Source: Monarcha castaneiventris obscurior
Lineage: Eukaryota > Chordata > Aves > Passeriformes > Monarchidae
Assembly (NCBI GenBank): GCA_026261815.1
Contig: JAMPIT010000484.1
Span: 11,320,501-11,384,500, forward strand
DNA length: 64,000 bases
Direction: 5' to 3'
A program made the translations under genes and the position numbers. The stretch's first letter is position 1. Each line of letters opens with the position of its first letter. The notes beneath the pieces are model-generated. The model saw only the letters and a list, made by a program, of their open reading frames with translations. It was not told where the DNA came from and ran no database searches. Below, in pieces: positions 1 to 13,600 of this stretch.

Positions 1-3000
1 CTTTAGAGTAGAGCAGCCATGGCAGCTGTGGTTGCCAGACATTCAATTGAGCATGGTGAAGTATATATTGGGAAGTGTCTTCCAACAGAGAGCTTGTTTA
101 AATCCCAGAAAGAGAAAATATATACAGTTAGAAGTAATTTTCTGCATTTATCTGACTCCCAACCAAAGTAAAATTTTTGACAATTGGCCCAAAATGGGTG
201 CAGAGGGAGATATAGCACTTTTTTTAAAAGGAGAGAAGTATTTCTGAAAGCATGTGTATATTAGTAACACATGGATGTGCCAAACCTTAAATGAAACAAT
301 CCTCTATTTAAGGACTTTTTGTTATCCAAATAACTAGTGATCTAATAATGACATAAGCTTACTGCATGAAAACCAACAGTTGGAGTTTATCATTCATCTC
401 CTTAGCTCTAGTTAAGGGACACATGAAGAAGAATCAAAGAGCACAAGTGGTGTTAGTCACAAAGCAGAAAAAATTATTGGATAACAAAACCTTCAGGCTG
501 AAAGCTTCTGATTCTCATTCCATGCTCTGAATTAACTCCTTTACTTTAATCAAGTTCATTTTGATTTGAGAAAAGATTCCAGTCTGTAGTTTAAAGTCAA
601 CAGCATCTTCTTCCCTGATCTAAGAGCCAGGGGTGTAGCTGTTCCACCTTTTCCTTTTGGATACGAGTTGTGGTTGTTCAACCTCCTGAAGTTGCAGGGC
701 ATAACTGATAGAATACTTCTGGCTCAAGAAGTTCCTCATCTGCAAATCACATGGAAGATGTTACCATGTGCAGGTCTCCCTTTAGGCATGTGCAGTTGTT
801 TGGTGGGGTACAGGATTACCATGGTACAGCTGTTCTCATGTAGAGCAGGGTGCAAGTCCTTGTGGAAGCTGGGTCACAGGTCTTACTTCTGCCATGTAAA
901 CACAAATGTCAACATGGACCTGAAGAGGTTAGAAATGCATTTCTTGGTATCTACAAAAACTGTAAGGTATCAGTTTGTATTAAATAAGTGGTGGAAAAGG
1001 GGAGTGGTGAATGAATGTAAAATAAAAAGTACTCAGAAATCAGGTAACAAAATGATCTTGTGTCATCTTTTGATACCAGAGTAATTCAGTGAGATGCTGG
1101 AGATCTGTTTTTTCCTTTTTATCTTTTTCTCCCAGGGCCTAGCTGAGACATTCCACCTTAATTCATTTAGTTAAAATCTCATATAATATTGTGGAAGGAA
1201 AAGAAGGTGCTTAGATTTGTGAACTGCAAAAAAACTAACTTCTTGCTGGGTTTTCAAATGGAAAATAATGAAGTAAAGTTTCAGGTTAGTTGGATGTTTT
1301 AGATAAAAGCACCACTTGGAAATAAAACAGCACTGGACAAATCATTTAACTTCTGTGTTCTTTGGGGAGGGAACAGTTTTTCAATTTTGAGGCCTGACAG
1401 AAGACAATCAGTGGAGGGTTTAAAGCGCTGATGGAAGTACTAGGCTTGATTTTTATTGATGACACTTTGGGTTCAAAGAAAGTACAACTGTTAAAAGTTT
1501 GTTTCTTAAATATCATGTGGAAGCCAGGAAAACTTGATTCTGCAGAAAGGCTTATATGTAAGAGTTATAGAAGTTTAAAAATTGGAAGGATCTTAGATCA
1601 CATCATGTCTGGCACTTAACAAAGCATGATTGTTCCTTTGAGTGTGTTAGAAACCTGCCTGTTCCAAGTGCATGCTGTGGAATAGACATCTGCTTCAGGT
1701 CTGCAGAGCAGGGTCATGTCTTGCTTCTGTATTACGAAGTTGAAACAAGAAACATGAACTCGAGCTTCTGCAGCTCCACCGGATAATTGCGGTGTCTGCA
1801 ATCTCATTATCTAGACTTAATCAGTATTTCAAAAGCACTTAGTGTCTTGGCATGCACAGACAGTAGTATAGGAAGAGGATGACCCAGTGCCTTCTGTTGC
1901 ACCTGAGATATATTTGGGTGTGAATGCTTGCCTATTTTCCCTCGTGTGTATATTGTGGCTATAACAAGAAAAAACTACTGCAGTGTTTGGAAGAGCTCAA
2001 ACAATTTGTCCAGAATAAGCCGTAATCCTTCCTTTAGAAGTGCATGTATTAGAAAATAAATGTTCTGCAGTTACTTAAGCAAGTTTTAGGGCAAAAAGGG
2101 TGAGAGCAAGTTTTACTTACAAGTTTTTGCTTACCTTTGTAGCAGAGATACTGCATGTGCAGAATCTGTGGTCGTAGCTAATAAGATAGGTATCTGAGTG
2201 TGGCATCATTTTGAAGGTTTTGGGAGTTTAGTGTGTTTTTTTGTGGCTCTTACATTTTCTGGTACATTGGCTCAATTTAACCAGAAGACTACAAAGAAGT
2301 ATTGATCAGGAAAACCAAGGCAGCTGATACATTGGTAGGTGATGGTCAGTTCTCTACAGCTGTGCTAGACTGGGAAGTTACCCAGTTTCAACCTCAACCA
2401 CACTGGTTATTCCCTCCAGCTCCTCGCATTGTTTATGCTGCTTTTCTCAGAAACCCCTTCATTCGTCTTTCTTGCATTCCTCTTTCATGGTCCCTGCTGC
2501 TTGCTGGCAGCCAGCAGCTTATTCCTATTTCACAACTTTGATTTTTGTTGTCTCTGTTAGGAAAGATTTTTGTGTGATACCAAATGCTGTGCCCTTGAAT
2601 TTGAGAAATGCAGTGTCTGAATAGATTTTCTTCTCAGAAAAATCACTGTTCTTTTGTGTCACCGGGGAAGTGCACAGATGCTCTGTGGATCCCAAGAGAA
2701 GAGCTCTTTGCCTTGACTACTACTTAAAACTTGCTGGATCCATTAGCACTTACAGAGCCTGACCTGGTGACTGTTACAATAAGTACTACAGAAATACTAA
2801 TGTTTTTCTCTGCCATGAAGAATTTCTAATTGCAAAGTAAGAAATTTCCTTTTCTCATGCTGATGTGTAAGTGGTCAGGGCTCTTTGAGAAAATGCACTC
2901 AGTCTGGTTTGTGTTGGTGCCAGGCCTCCTCTTAGCTTATTTACCCTCGAAGTCACCTATCTGAGGGTAACATTTTGTGCTAATAGGGCAGCCTGTCTCC

Positions 3001-4496
3001 TTGCTGGTGAGCTTTGTGTATAGCAATCATGGTACCTGACTGTTTTGTACTCGTAGGTTATCCTTCCCTTTCCAGGAATCTTTCTGGGATATGCGGCCTA
3101 TGGAGAGGTACAGTGGTGGCATATATGAAGGGTGCAGCAGTGATGTGGAGGAGGGGGTGGAGATCTTGTTTTGTGGCACTTCGTGGTCTTGTTTCGCCCA
3201 CGACCCAGTGGAGTCATCTGATGGAGCTCATGTAATGCTGCACAAAATGTCAGGAGAAATGAGGTCTCAAGGTGGTGTGATTCACCTGTGAGGGGTTTTA
3301 ATGTGGTGAATCATACCTGTCAGAAATTCTTCTGAATGCTTCAGAGTTAACCCTGTGTCTCTCTGGCTCCCAACAGTATCTTAAGGCTTCCTCACCACAA
3401 CTTTGCATTTTCCAGTGGTGCTTTATCTTTTTTCACATGCTTCCTTGTATCCTGGGGCTCTTGAATGTCTTACATGCTCCAGTTCTCCCCACAAACCATG
3501 CTGACCTGGGAGCAAACCTGAGGTGGTAAGCACAGTAGCCAGAAACAGGAAAGGCTCTGCTGGCAGCAGCATTGTACCCCAGTGGGTCTACTTTGGGCTG
3601 CCACTGGTTTGAAGTTAGGGTTGGCTTCTATGAGCTTCACAAGAACTTTGGTCATAGCAAGACCTCTAAAGTATGATCACGTATTTTGCTTTCCCTTTAA
3701 TGGACTGTTTTATTGTGTAGGTTGATAAGTCAAGACAGGAAAACACACTATGTCTGAAAAAGACAAATGGAGTTGCTGTCTCTGAAGGCTCTGTTTGAGC
3801 TCTTTGATGGTAGTGATGCTTAGTTCAGGCACATGCAGGAGTCTGCCTACTTAGGGGTCTTTGTGGTTTAGGGATCTACAAATGGAGAGTAGAGGACAGA
3901 CTCTACTCAGTACCTGCTGAACTTATTGACTAAACAAGAAAAAATCCCTTTGTTCCCTGCAGTGAAATCAGGATGGCATAGCTGAAATGGAACTTAGTGA
4001 AAGCACGTGACAGCAGAGAAGCATGGAAGCAGATTAACTTAAAAAACTCCCTGGCATGGGCTTTACCTTAGGTGACACTGTCAGCTGTAGGAGTGGTTGA
4101 CTGGGGAAGGCAGTGTGTAAGTGACTCCTGCAGGGATCAGGGCGACTGGATCCATGGTCCTGAACTGTAATTGATGACGTGGATCCCAAGGAGCAAGTTG
4201 GGCTTGAAATATGCCTGTGACAACTTTGTTTGTCCCACAGTTGATACTTCAGCATAAGGAGTTCAGTGGAGGTTTGAGAAGAGACAACAATACATGCATC
4301 CCCTTCTAGCCCTGCTCACTGGCTGTACTGAGGGGTGCTGAGTGTGTGTGTGCATAGAAAAACTGTGTGTGTTTTGCAGTAAAGGCTGAACAGCAATAAT
4401 ACTGCTTTTCCTGGAGTGTCTTTTATCTAAATGGGAGAGAATGTTTGTAGAGGAATTCAGGCATCTCTACTCTTTTGGTTTTTTTGCTTCTTCCAG
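1..4496 (+). other. ABTB1 intron (3' part); no exon recognised
   Basis: Ends at the acceptor TTCTTCCAG before the exon at 4497. I looked for the ABTB1 exons expected upstream (ankyrin repeats, first BTB, and the cysteine-rich segment that joins them to VSSKPG) and did not find them, so this intron probably exceeds 4.4 kb. It contains short simple runs, for example alternating TG near 4341-4351. The open frames (for example 138 codons at 668-1084) have no recognisable family signature. Confidence 0.7.
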
Positions 4497-4612
4497 TCTC
4501 TTCCAAGCCAGGGACCTGTGTGAAAGTGCTGACGATTGAGCCCACAGGTAACTGCCGGCTGCAGGAAGATCTGGCTCTCCTGGCAGACTGCGCCCTGCCA
4601 GCCGAACTGCGG
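4497..4612 (+). CDS. ABTB1: ABTB1 exon, linker before the second BTB domain
   Basis: A 116-nt exon. The acceptor is a T-rich tract ending in TTCCAG and the donor is GTAGGG at 4613. The first two bases (TC) complete a split codon, expected to be Val when the previous exon ends in G; 38 full codons follow. The peptide starts SSKPGTCVKVLTIEP and ends LLADCALPAELR, matching the ABTB1 segment between the two BTB domains. The middle (PTGNCRLQED) differs from mammals, where this is also the variable part. Ends in phase 0. Confidence 0.94.
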
Positions 4613-7600
4613 GTAGGGAGCACTTCTACTCCTCGTGGGCTCTGTGGGGCTGGGATATCTGCTCACTTGTGTCCCGTCACATCATTGCTATACAGACTTC
4701 AGTGCTTGCTTGTTTCCTGGTGCTCCAAATGGCAAAAGGCTTTAATTGCTTGGAAATGCTGTAGAATTGTGTAACGAGGCTGTCAGTGTTGGTCTTTCCC
4801 CTAGGATATTTCCCCCAGCAGGGATCTCAGTAAATAAAACCCTTTCCATGTGGTTGAATACAATGGGACAAGGGCCTCAGCTCTTCTCTTTGCCATCCTT
4901 CTTGAGAAATAGAAATGTTGCAGCAGCAGGCATAGGTACCCAAAGGGGTGTATAGGTAGAAGATGGCTTGCTGGGCTTGCTTGCTAGGAACAGACACACT
5001 GCCATGGAGAGATGCTTCCGAACCCTGAAAATATTCCAGCAGAAATGTGAGTCCCTCTGAAGAGAATTTAACTTGACTGGCTAGAGATCTGATTTTCCCA
5101 ACTATGTCTTGCCCCTCAGAAATAGCCCCCCAGATTGATGATCACTATGTTAAAATACCATCATATTATTAGTTAGGATCATATACGTGGATCTTCTCTC
5201 CCATTTGCAGAACAGGAACACTATTAGTTGTCTTCATTCTTTCTGCATCTGGTGTTTTCTGTAATATCAGCAGATTTATTTTGCTCTTATGTATGTCCTT
5301 TTGTTTCCTCTTTCTTATACCAACCACTGTATTTAATAACATGGACTCATTTTAGGTGGCTGCTGTGCCCAGAGGTTGTATGACTGAGTGATGTAGCAAA
5401 CTTTCATTGCCTTTCTCTTTCTGTTCCCTGCCAAATAGACCTGCCTGCTGCAGAGAGAGAGTGTGCGTGTGTGTACATGGATAAAGTTTCTTGCCTTAAT
5501 AAGCCAACATGTTTTCTGCTGGCTTTTCTCAGATATTTTTCACTATAGAATGAGTTTTTCTCCATCAAGTTTACAACTACTGATTTATAAATCTTTCCTG
5601 TGTAACCTTCCTCCTCCAAATAACTACATTTTTTGTGGCTTTCAATATGCTTTTCTGTATGTTTGCAGCCTTTAAAGGGAGGTGATACTATACATAAGCT
5701 TCATATTACCTCCCCAGGAATTAAAAAAAAGGATCATGGACCCCGAAACAGTGAGATTTACCTGCATTTTAAGTTACTTCACAAATAAAAAGAATACTTC
5801 CTGTTTGATTGCTTATTTCCAGACCTTGATGGCATGCTCCTGTTAAGCTGTTCTTCTAGAGTTAGGAACACTTTCCTTCTTAATTCTTTCATGTAGAATA
5901 GGAGCTGGAAGGAAAAGAGGAAACTTGGAATAATGTAATCATCTGACAGTGCTGTGAATTGTGAGCTGTGGTTTCCTTGCTGTGTTCATTGATTGGAATG
6001 AAGGCAGCATTAGAGTTATTGCAGCTGTACAAGTGAAGAGGGCATGGGCACACACACCTGCTTGCTAGAGAATTTGTGTGCCATGCACAAGTGTGGGTGC
6101 TTTGTTTAAGCCTGATAAATTCTAAAAGATTCCCATTTTTCTCTCTCTAGATACTTTTTGTTTGTTTGTTTTTGTTTGTTTGCCATTGATCTCATATTCT
6201 AATGTTTTCAAATTGTTAAATTCTGTGAATTGGGCACCTTTGCTCTAGAACAGAGGCATTGCACATCCTCATTCTTGCAGGGTTTGCTGCCGTACAAGGA
6301 ATAGTACACAAACTATGTAACCTAAAATGTCAGGAACAACTGCACAGTCACGCACAGATACCCGTGTTCTCAAGAGAAACATACTTTTTTTTTTTTTTCC
6401 CCAGCCTATGCAGAACAAAATAGGTATTTGGCTTCTGGATAAAAGCCAGCATTTCCAGAATTTGGCAAGAAACATTTTGAGGTGCAGCATGTCATGTAAT
6501 GCCATATTATATGAAATGGGGATGTATTCAGCTTTCTGTTTCAGTATAAACAAATAATTTGCATGTAATGTCTTTGATACTTGGATGATGTAGGAAACTT
6601 TGTGCATTCCAATTTCATAGTTAGTGATATCTTAAATGGCTAAAACAATAATGATATCCAATTACAGCTCGTTATTATTTTCTGGAGTGAGCTTTCTATT
6701 CTTTGAAATCTCAAACACATTTATAAGTCTGGTACCTTGTTTCTCTTTCCTGTTCATGGTTGAAAGCCTTTTTTTTTTTTTTTCCAATGTTTCCTTTTAC
6801 AAGTGTGGTTGTTATCTCTGTTTTGTTTTAAAGTAATAATGGCCAGGATTTTTCTGTCCACAACAGCTGCTTCCTCAGTTTGTTGCAGTAAGATTTAGCA
6901 GTGACAGATTTAAGTAAAATACCATGAAAAGCCAGGGAACTGTCAAAACCCATGTGGCTTCCCACTGTCTGCCTGGTTCTTCATTTCATGTCTGCCGGGT
7001 GACCTCTGAGTTACAGACTCCAGGGCTTCCAGTATATGACACTGTAGGCACATGGTTTCCTCGTAACTGTTTTTCAATTGCCTTTTAACTGAGATCTTAT
7101 GTTCCAAACCAAGATGAAATCAGACCTAAAAGGGTCAGAGTTTGCCATGAAATAAATACTGTTCTTTCCATCCATGTTGACACTTGGTATGACTGCAAAA
7201 AAGAGACCATTTGCCACTTTTGGGGTAAAACTGGATCTTAGAGAGACATAGAAAGAACAGTTTGAAACAAGTAGATGGGTTCCATCTTGTCTGTCTGCAC
7301 CTGTGTACTGTGCTTGTCCATGGCAGTGACTCCTGTGCTTTGCTTTGCCTGTTTGGCAGAGGCAGATTAGCTGAAATATTTACAACATGTTTCCAATTTA
7401 GGTTTTTTTTGTATCCAATCCACTTGCATCTGGTTGTGAGCTGCTAATCTTCTCTTGGATCACCAACCCCTGTATTTTGTGTTGTAATTTATTTACAATT
7501 TTCTTGCTGAGATAATCTGGCCAAGGTACAAATTGCTGCCACTGATTTTGTTTTGTATGCTTTTGCCTCCAGCAACATTTCTATTTAAGCTCTAATAGGA

Positions 7601-10600
7601 AATCTGTAGCAGCAAAGACTTGGTCCTCCACATGTGATGGTGGAGAGTGAGAGTATTGAGAGTGTTTCTGTATGGTGATTGAGTTGCTGTGGGTGTGTTT
7701 GCACCTTGTAGGCTGGACTGTGTTGTGCTTCCTGGGCAGAACACTTGACATTGGCAGCTGTGCTTTGCCTGGACAGAGGCCTGTGAAGGAGGTTGTATGA
7801 ATAGGGGTGGTGGGAGGAATAAGCCAATTTTCTGCAGGGAAATCCTGAAAAGGAGATTAGATTCCTCAAGCATGACAAGGGAGGAGAGTAGAAGTAGTAG
7901 AGACTTGAAAGGAGAGTAAAAGGGAAAATTCTGCAAAGCTACTTCATGCTGAATAGGAGAAACAAAGACATGAACCTGCTTTTGTAGTAGGAATTGAAAA
8001 TGACCTTGTAAACCTGAGCAGCAGAGTGGGGACCAGGCAAGGCTAGAAGCAGGAAATTGAGCCCAGAGGAATTTATCATTCAGGAGACAAACTCTGACAC
8101 AAATAAAAGTCCCATATCCATTCCAGAGGGATGGACTCCTTTTAGATATTTACCTTTGGACAATGAAAGGAGAGCAAAGAAGGGATGCATGTAGGAGATG
8201 TGGCGTTTATCTCAATTAATATTCCTATGCCACAGAGTGGCATTTTATCAAAGTTTGTTTCTAGGTTTGTTTTACTTGGGATTTGCCTGCAAATCTGTAG
8301 CCTTCAGATTCACGTCAGAATTTGAAGGAGAGGACATGGAAGCTGTGGGCATGGGGTGGGGAGAACAGCAAGGCAAACAGACCAGGCAGTTGCATCACGA
8401 TACTGGTGTTTGTAACACGTTGCCACAGAGTGAGGCTGCAGACCTTGGCTGGGACCAAGGACCAAAGCCTTGAAACAGGAGACACAGATAACAGTGAAAT
8501 AGCAGCCTGGGGAATCTACAAATGGGACAGTTTCATCTCATCTTCAGTGCTGGAGGTGCCCTTTGTGTGGCAGCTGTATGAAAAGCAGGTGATAGATCAG
8601 GTGGGCAACATTCCTTGAATTGCTGCATCTCTTCTGGAATAGGAGTTGCCCTGTGGAGCAGGACTGCAGGAGAGAAGTGCTATGGAGAGTCAGCATTACT
8701 GCAACAGCCGTGTGCATGATTTTCATCACTGGGTTTCTCTGTGATTAGGAATCAGAAGCTGCCAACTGTTGCTGTGGACAGACAAAGAGTGTGGTAGATG
8801 GGTCCAGATTGCCATGGTCAGTGGTGGTGTGAGCTTTTGCCAGCTTGGTGCCTTGCCACATTTGAGAACCTGTTCTGTGAGAAACCTGACTGAGCCTGGC
8901 TGAGAGCTCCCACCCAGTGTGTTCCAGTCTGTGTCTTTGTTTAGCTCAGCAGGGAGGAGTCATCTGGCTCCTCAGTAGAGCTGAAAGTCAGGTTGGAGGC
9001 AGGTGGGTTGGAAATGGACAGTCTGCTATTGTGAATCTGATCTTTATCGTCAGCTCAGGGTTTTCCTGGGTGCAAATTGGGGATGTAATTTTCCTGGATG
9101 AAAGACAGCAGGAATAAACTCCTTGTCCCAGGTACCTCAGGGGCATGTGTATGGAAAGCAAGAACCAGGGGAAACTTTCATTTCCAGAGATTGTCGTGGC
9201 CACATGACTGTGAATATAAACTTTTTTTACAGTTGAATTACACTGTATATAGAATAAGGTGAAAGGGAAAATATTTAGAAGTGTCACTTTAAAAAAAAAT
9301 AAGGCAAACGGGTGGTTTTTTTGGTGTGTGCTGTCATTGTTGGCATGTGGGATTGGGTGGAGGTGTGTTGTTGTTAAAATAATTCACTTGAGTATTAATA
9401 CTGCAACAACAGTATCTTTGGCTGCAAATCAAATCACAAATCTAAAATGTGCTTTAGCAATGTTGGATTATTCAAGTGAGGCAGTAATTGTAGTCAAACC
9501 TCTTCAAACTGGTGTATACATGGATGTAATCTATACATTATTACATGTACCCAGTCCTAAGCTCCAGTATGCTTACGATACCTGCTGTGTGAAGTAAATT
9601 TCACTTTCACTTGTTAGATAGCAGAGAAACACTTTCCAAAGGTGTATGGAGAGTCAGGAAATCTCCATGGATAAAGGAGGCAGCTGTAACTTGTACCAGG
9701 AATATCTCTTACTAGCAGTGCAAGTTCTTAATTTCCTGACATTGGAATGTGTGTTCAGAGCATCTCTGGTGCTCTGCACTGTGCTGAGGGAATAGAGGGA
9801 TGGCATTTTCTGGAAAAACAAAGAAGTCTGAACTTGGGACCCTGAGCGTGTTTAAAGCAGGAATGTTAAAGGAAGGGTTTTGTGGTTTCTCTTCCTAGGT
9901 TGGTTTCGGGGAGTTGCCATTTGACAGCACTGACAACTTCAACAGCTGTCCTGACGTGTGTTTCCGGGTGGAAGATTACAACTTCTTGTGCCATAAGGTA
10001 TGTGCTTGTGCTGTACTTCCTTCTCCTCCCTTTTTGCCATGCATCCAGTCTACTCGTGTCCCCCACTCCTTCTGTGCTGGATACACTCTGCAGTAGCAGC
10101 ATTGATTCAGCTGGAAAACTGCATTTAAAGCATTTAACAAAGCAGCAGAGCCTGCCTTTCTTGCAGAGGTGTGGAGATAAATTTATAAATTCAGCTACAG
10201 CATTCACAGCTGCAAAATCTGCTGCTGCTGGCTTATGAGTTCAGTGTCTGGAGAGGGGAATGTTTGATCTGCAGCTGAGCAGCAATAAGAATGAATTTTG
10301 AGATCCAACCTCAACTCAAGCTCCTGCCGTAGTGCCATGCTAATTTCTAATCTCTTGGGTTTACCAATTTGTGGTTCTGAGAGTAGGCATGGATAGAATA
10401 AGGTATGGAAAAATATTGAAGATATAGCTTCAAAATGCAGGGAAAATCAAAGTTACAGAATCTGAACTTCTGAAATATCTTTGAGCTGCTCTGACACCAA
10501 ATTAGTAGTGCCCTTTGGTCTGGTGCAGTGAGCAAGATGTCAGCGTTTTGGTTTTTCATCCCTCTCCTCTCCAGGCATTTTTCTGTGGTCGCAGTGATTA

Positions 10601-13600
10601 TTTCAAAGCCCTCCTTGAAGATCATTTCAGTGAGAGTGAGGAGCTACAGACACAGCCCAGCATCCCTGTGGTGACTCTCCACAACATCTCAGAAGACATC
10701 TTCATCCGGGTCCTCTACTACATCTACAGTGATGATACAGAGGTGAGGCCAGCCATTGGTCCTTCCTTCAGTGCTGGTTAGCTCTGAGGTGTTTTCAGTA
10801 TTTTTCTAAATCTGGAGCAGGGTGTGCATGCATATTCTTAAATTTCACTGGCCTACTGTGCTACCTCACTTTCGTCTCAGGAATCCACATACTGGGATGT
10901 GCTGTTAGCCAGGCAAGATTGTAGTTCATGTGCATGATGTTCAGGAAGCAAATCCCTAGTCTTTTATCCCATAATGAAAATGTGGAAATTAGGCTGCACG
11001 CTGTTTATTGATGTGATAAATTTAGGGCTTTGCAGCTTTACCTCTTGAACTCCGTGGAAAAATAAGGGAAGCAGCTGCCAGTAGATGGCAGATTGAACAC
11101 ATTTGGAGATGTGGATAGGTTGAGAGATTCTGCTTATTTACTTTTGGCATCATAGCCTACTTTTCCATTTGTAGCAAGTCATTATTTCCACTGTCATTTA
11201 TTACTGGGGTGGGCAAAGGTTCCACTGGGAGACCAGTGCCTTGCTGTGCTCAGTATCACAGGCAGTAACAAAATAGCCCTCACCCACTTAGTTTTCAGCC
11301 TAATGGAAGGCGCAGCAAATCCCAGCGTTTAATTAGCTTCCTGCTTTGGTTCTGTGGCAAATGCTTTCAGCAGGTCTCACTGCAAGATCCCAGAACACAT
11401 TCTGGCATCAGGGCAGTGACTGGAGATGCTGCTGCACCTGCCAGTGTCACTTCCCCTAAGCAGTGCTTGTGCTCTGGGTTAGGTGCCACGTGCAGAGAGT
11501 GCACACAGCTGTGACCTTGTTTCTGCTGATCTGTTCACCTCTGGGTAGCAGTGGGAAGAGAGTGTTTGGCAGGCAGCAAGGGCAGGATTGCCACTGGTAT
11601 GCCAGAGAGCAGGTCCTTCACTTGCCTGCACTCTTCCCTCAGCCACTTGCTGAAGGGGCAGGCAGAGAGGGAAAGAAGCTGCTTGCAGATCCTCCTGACC
11701 TTGTGACTGCGCTGCAGCCTGACCCTGTTCCCTTGCACCTCTCCAGTCTGCCTGCCCTCCTCATGATGACTCACAGGAAGGATGTTTCCCAAGCAGCTAT
11801 TCCTTTCCAAGGGGTGCCTCAGCTGCCCTGTCTGGGCTTGGGTCAGGAGGACAGACAAACAATAATGTGTAGGAGTTAAAAGGATCTTACTCACATGTTT
11901 TGTGTGCAGAATGGTGCATAGCTGGGGTTTCAAACTGGGCAGCCGAGATGTGAACTTCTGGAGAGAGTTCACCTGTCATGAGAAACTACCAGAAAAAATG
12001 GTCAGGAAGACAGGAATATAGCTTAAGTTCCACATTTACATGTGGAGTGTTCTCTCTGCCCTGTGTTTCTCCAGCCAAGTATCAGCACTCTCAATTCCAT
12101 GTTTCTCTTTACAAAGGATTTGTGGTGTCTCTCTGCTATGCAATAGTGACAGTGTTTGCAGTTAAGGGGAACAGTGTGCAGAGGACATAAAGGGTTCAAG
12201 GCACAAAGACAAGTTACTGATCAGAATACTTGTGTAGGCTTGAGGGCAGTTCTTGGAGGAACATTTGCCAGCTTTGTCCTTGGTGAAGTAGTTGGGAGCT
12301 GCAGCCATCAATAGTACTGCCTCAAACACCTCCAACTCCTGAGGTTCCTGCAGCTTATGAAGGGACAAAGCAGCCCTTGATTAATAACCCCAAGAGCTTT
12401 GTTACCCCATGTGCATACAGCCCTCGTGGCATGGCTCTCCTATATCTTGCATTCTTCTGCCCAGCGGCTGCAGGGTGTTTCACAGCTGGGTCACTTGCTG
12501 GGAGCTGCCTCTCCAAACACAGGTGCAGACAGCTGTGGGGGAAGAAAAAAAATCAGTTGTTTGCGGTTGTCAGAGGGAACAACCCTAGATATAGATGTAG
12601 ATGCACACAGCAGTGTGTTAGCTGCTCACTAGTTATCAGCAGTGTGGGCCAGGCTGCACCAGTTACCATTCCTCCATCCAGACCCATGTGGCTTGGTCTC
12701 TAAATGCAAGGGTCCTCGCTTCCTCCACAGCCAGGGCATGCTGTGTCCTGCAGATCCACTGTTACAATGCATGTGGGTAGCTGAGCACTTTGCAATTCAC
12801 AAAAGCAGGAACAGAGAGAGGCTCTAGTTCCAGGTTAGTGACACAGATGGCTGATGAAAATAGGATTTGCCCAGCCAGGGAGAAGAGGCTGAGTGAAGGT
12901 GGAGGTGGTGTCTCCAACTTTATCTACAACATTTTTTATCCTCACATCACTTGCAAGTACCCAAGAGGGAAATGGGAAGGTGGTCCTCTTTCTCAAGAGC
13001 CTTAAAATGTTAAAGGCCATTCACAACAGTTTCAGTTTGAGCATTGGTGCATTAATTTAGTCCAGTCGGAACGCATGTTAGAGCTCCACTAGTATTTGAT
13101 GTGCAAAATATGTTCTCACCCAGCTGGGCCTCACCTACAGTTTATTTTGTGTTCAGTTTTCTGTCCCTGAGTGTACCTCTCTGCCAGGGAGGTTGTGCTG
13201 GTTGAGTTAGCAGAACCAGATGGAGGAAGAAACTTAAGAGAATTTTGCATATTTTTCACAAAATGCGAATCCAGCAGTATAAAATGGGAGGAAAAATGTG
13301 GGGACAAAGTTCTCTGTCCTGCCAGCCTCTTCTGTTTGTCTCTTGGAAGTATGTCTGGTAAAAGCAACCTCCTGCCACTGTCACACCGAACCTCTTTTAG
13401 CAGCCAAGTGCACTTTGGTGTTCCAGCACTGCCCTGTGCTTAGCTAGAGAGGTTACCTGCAGCATGAGAAACCCGCTGCTGCACTTTAAATTCCTTTGGG
13501 GGGACTGAGTGGGAGATGTAGCCTGAAAGACAGAGCTCCTATCTCTCTGTAGTTAGCACTTGTCCAGTAATGGGCCAAACAACACATTAGTTTGCCAGTG

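Noticed and set aside
668..1084. 138-codon open frame in the first ABTB1 intron segment, considered as a missing ABTB1 exon
   Set aside because: No ankyrin or BTB motif and no fitting phase-1 donor.
1980..2025. AG-preceded stretch encoding CLEELKQFVQNKP, considered as the ABTB1 exon before VSSKPG
   Set aside because: Runs into a stop within 14 codons, has no donor in frame, and does not match the ABTB1 segment.
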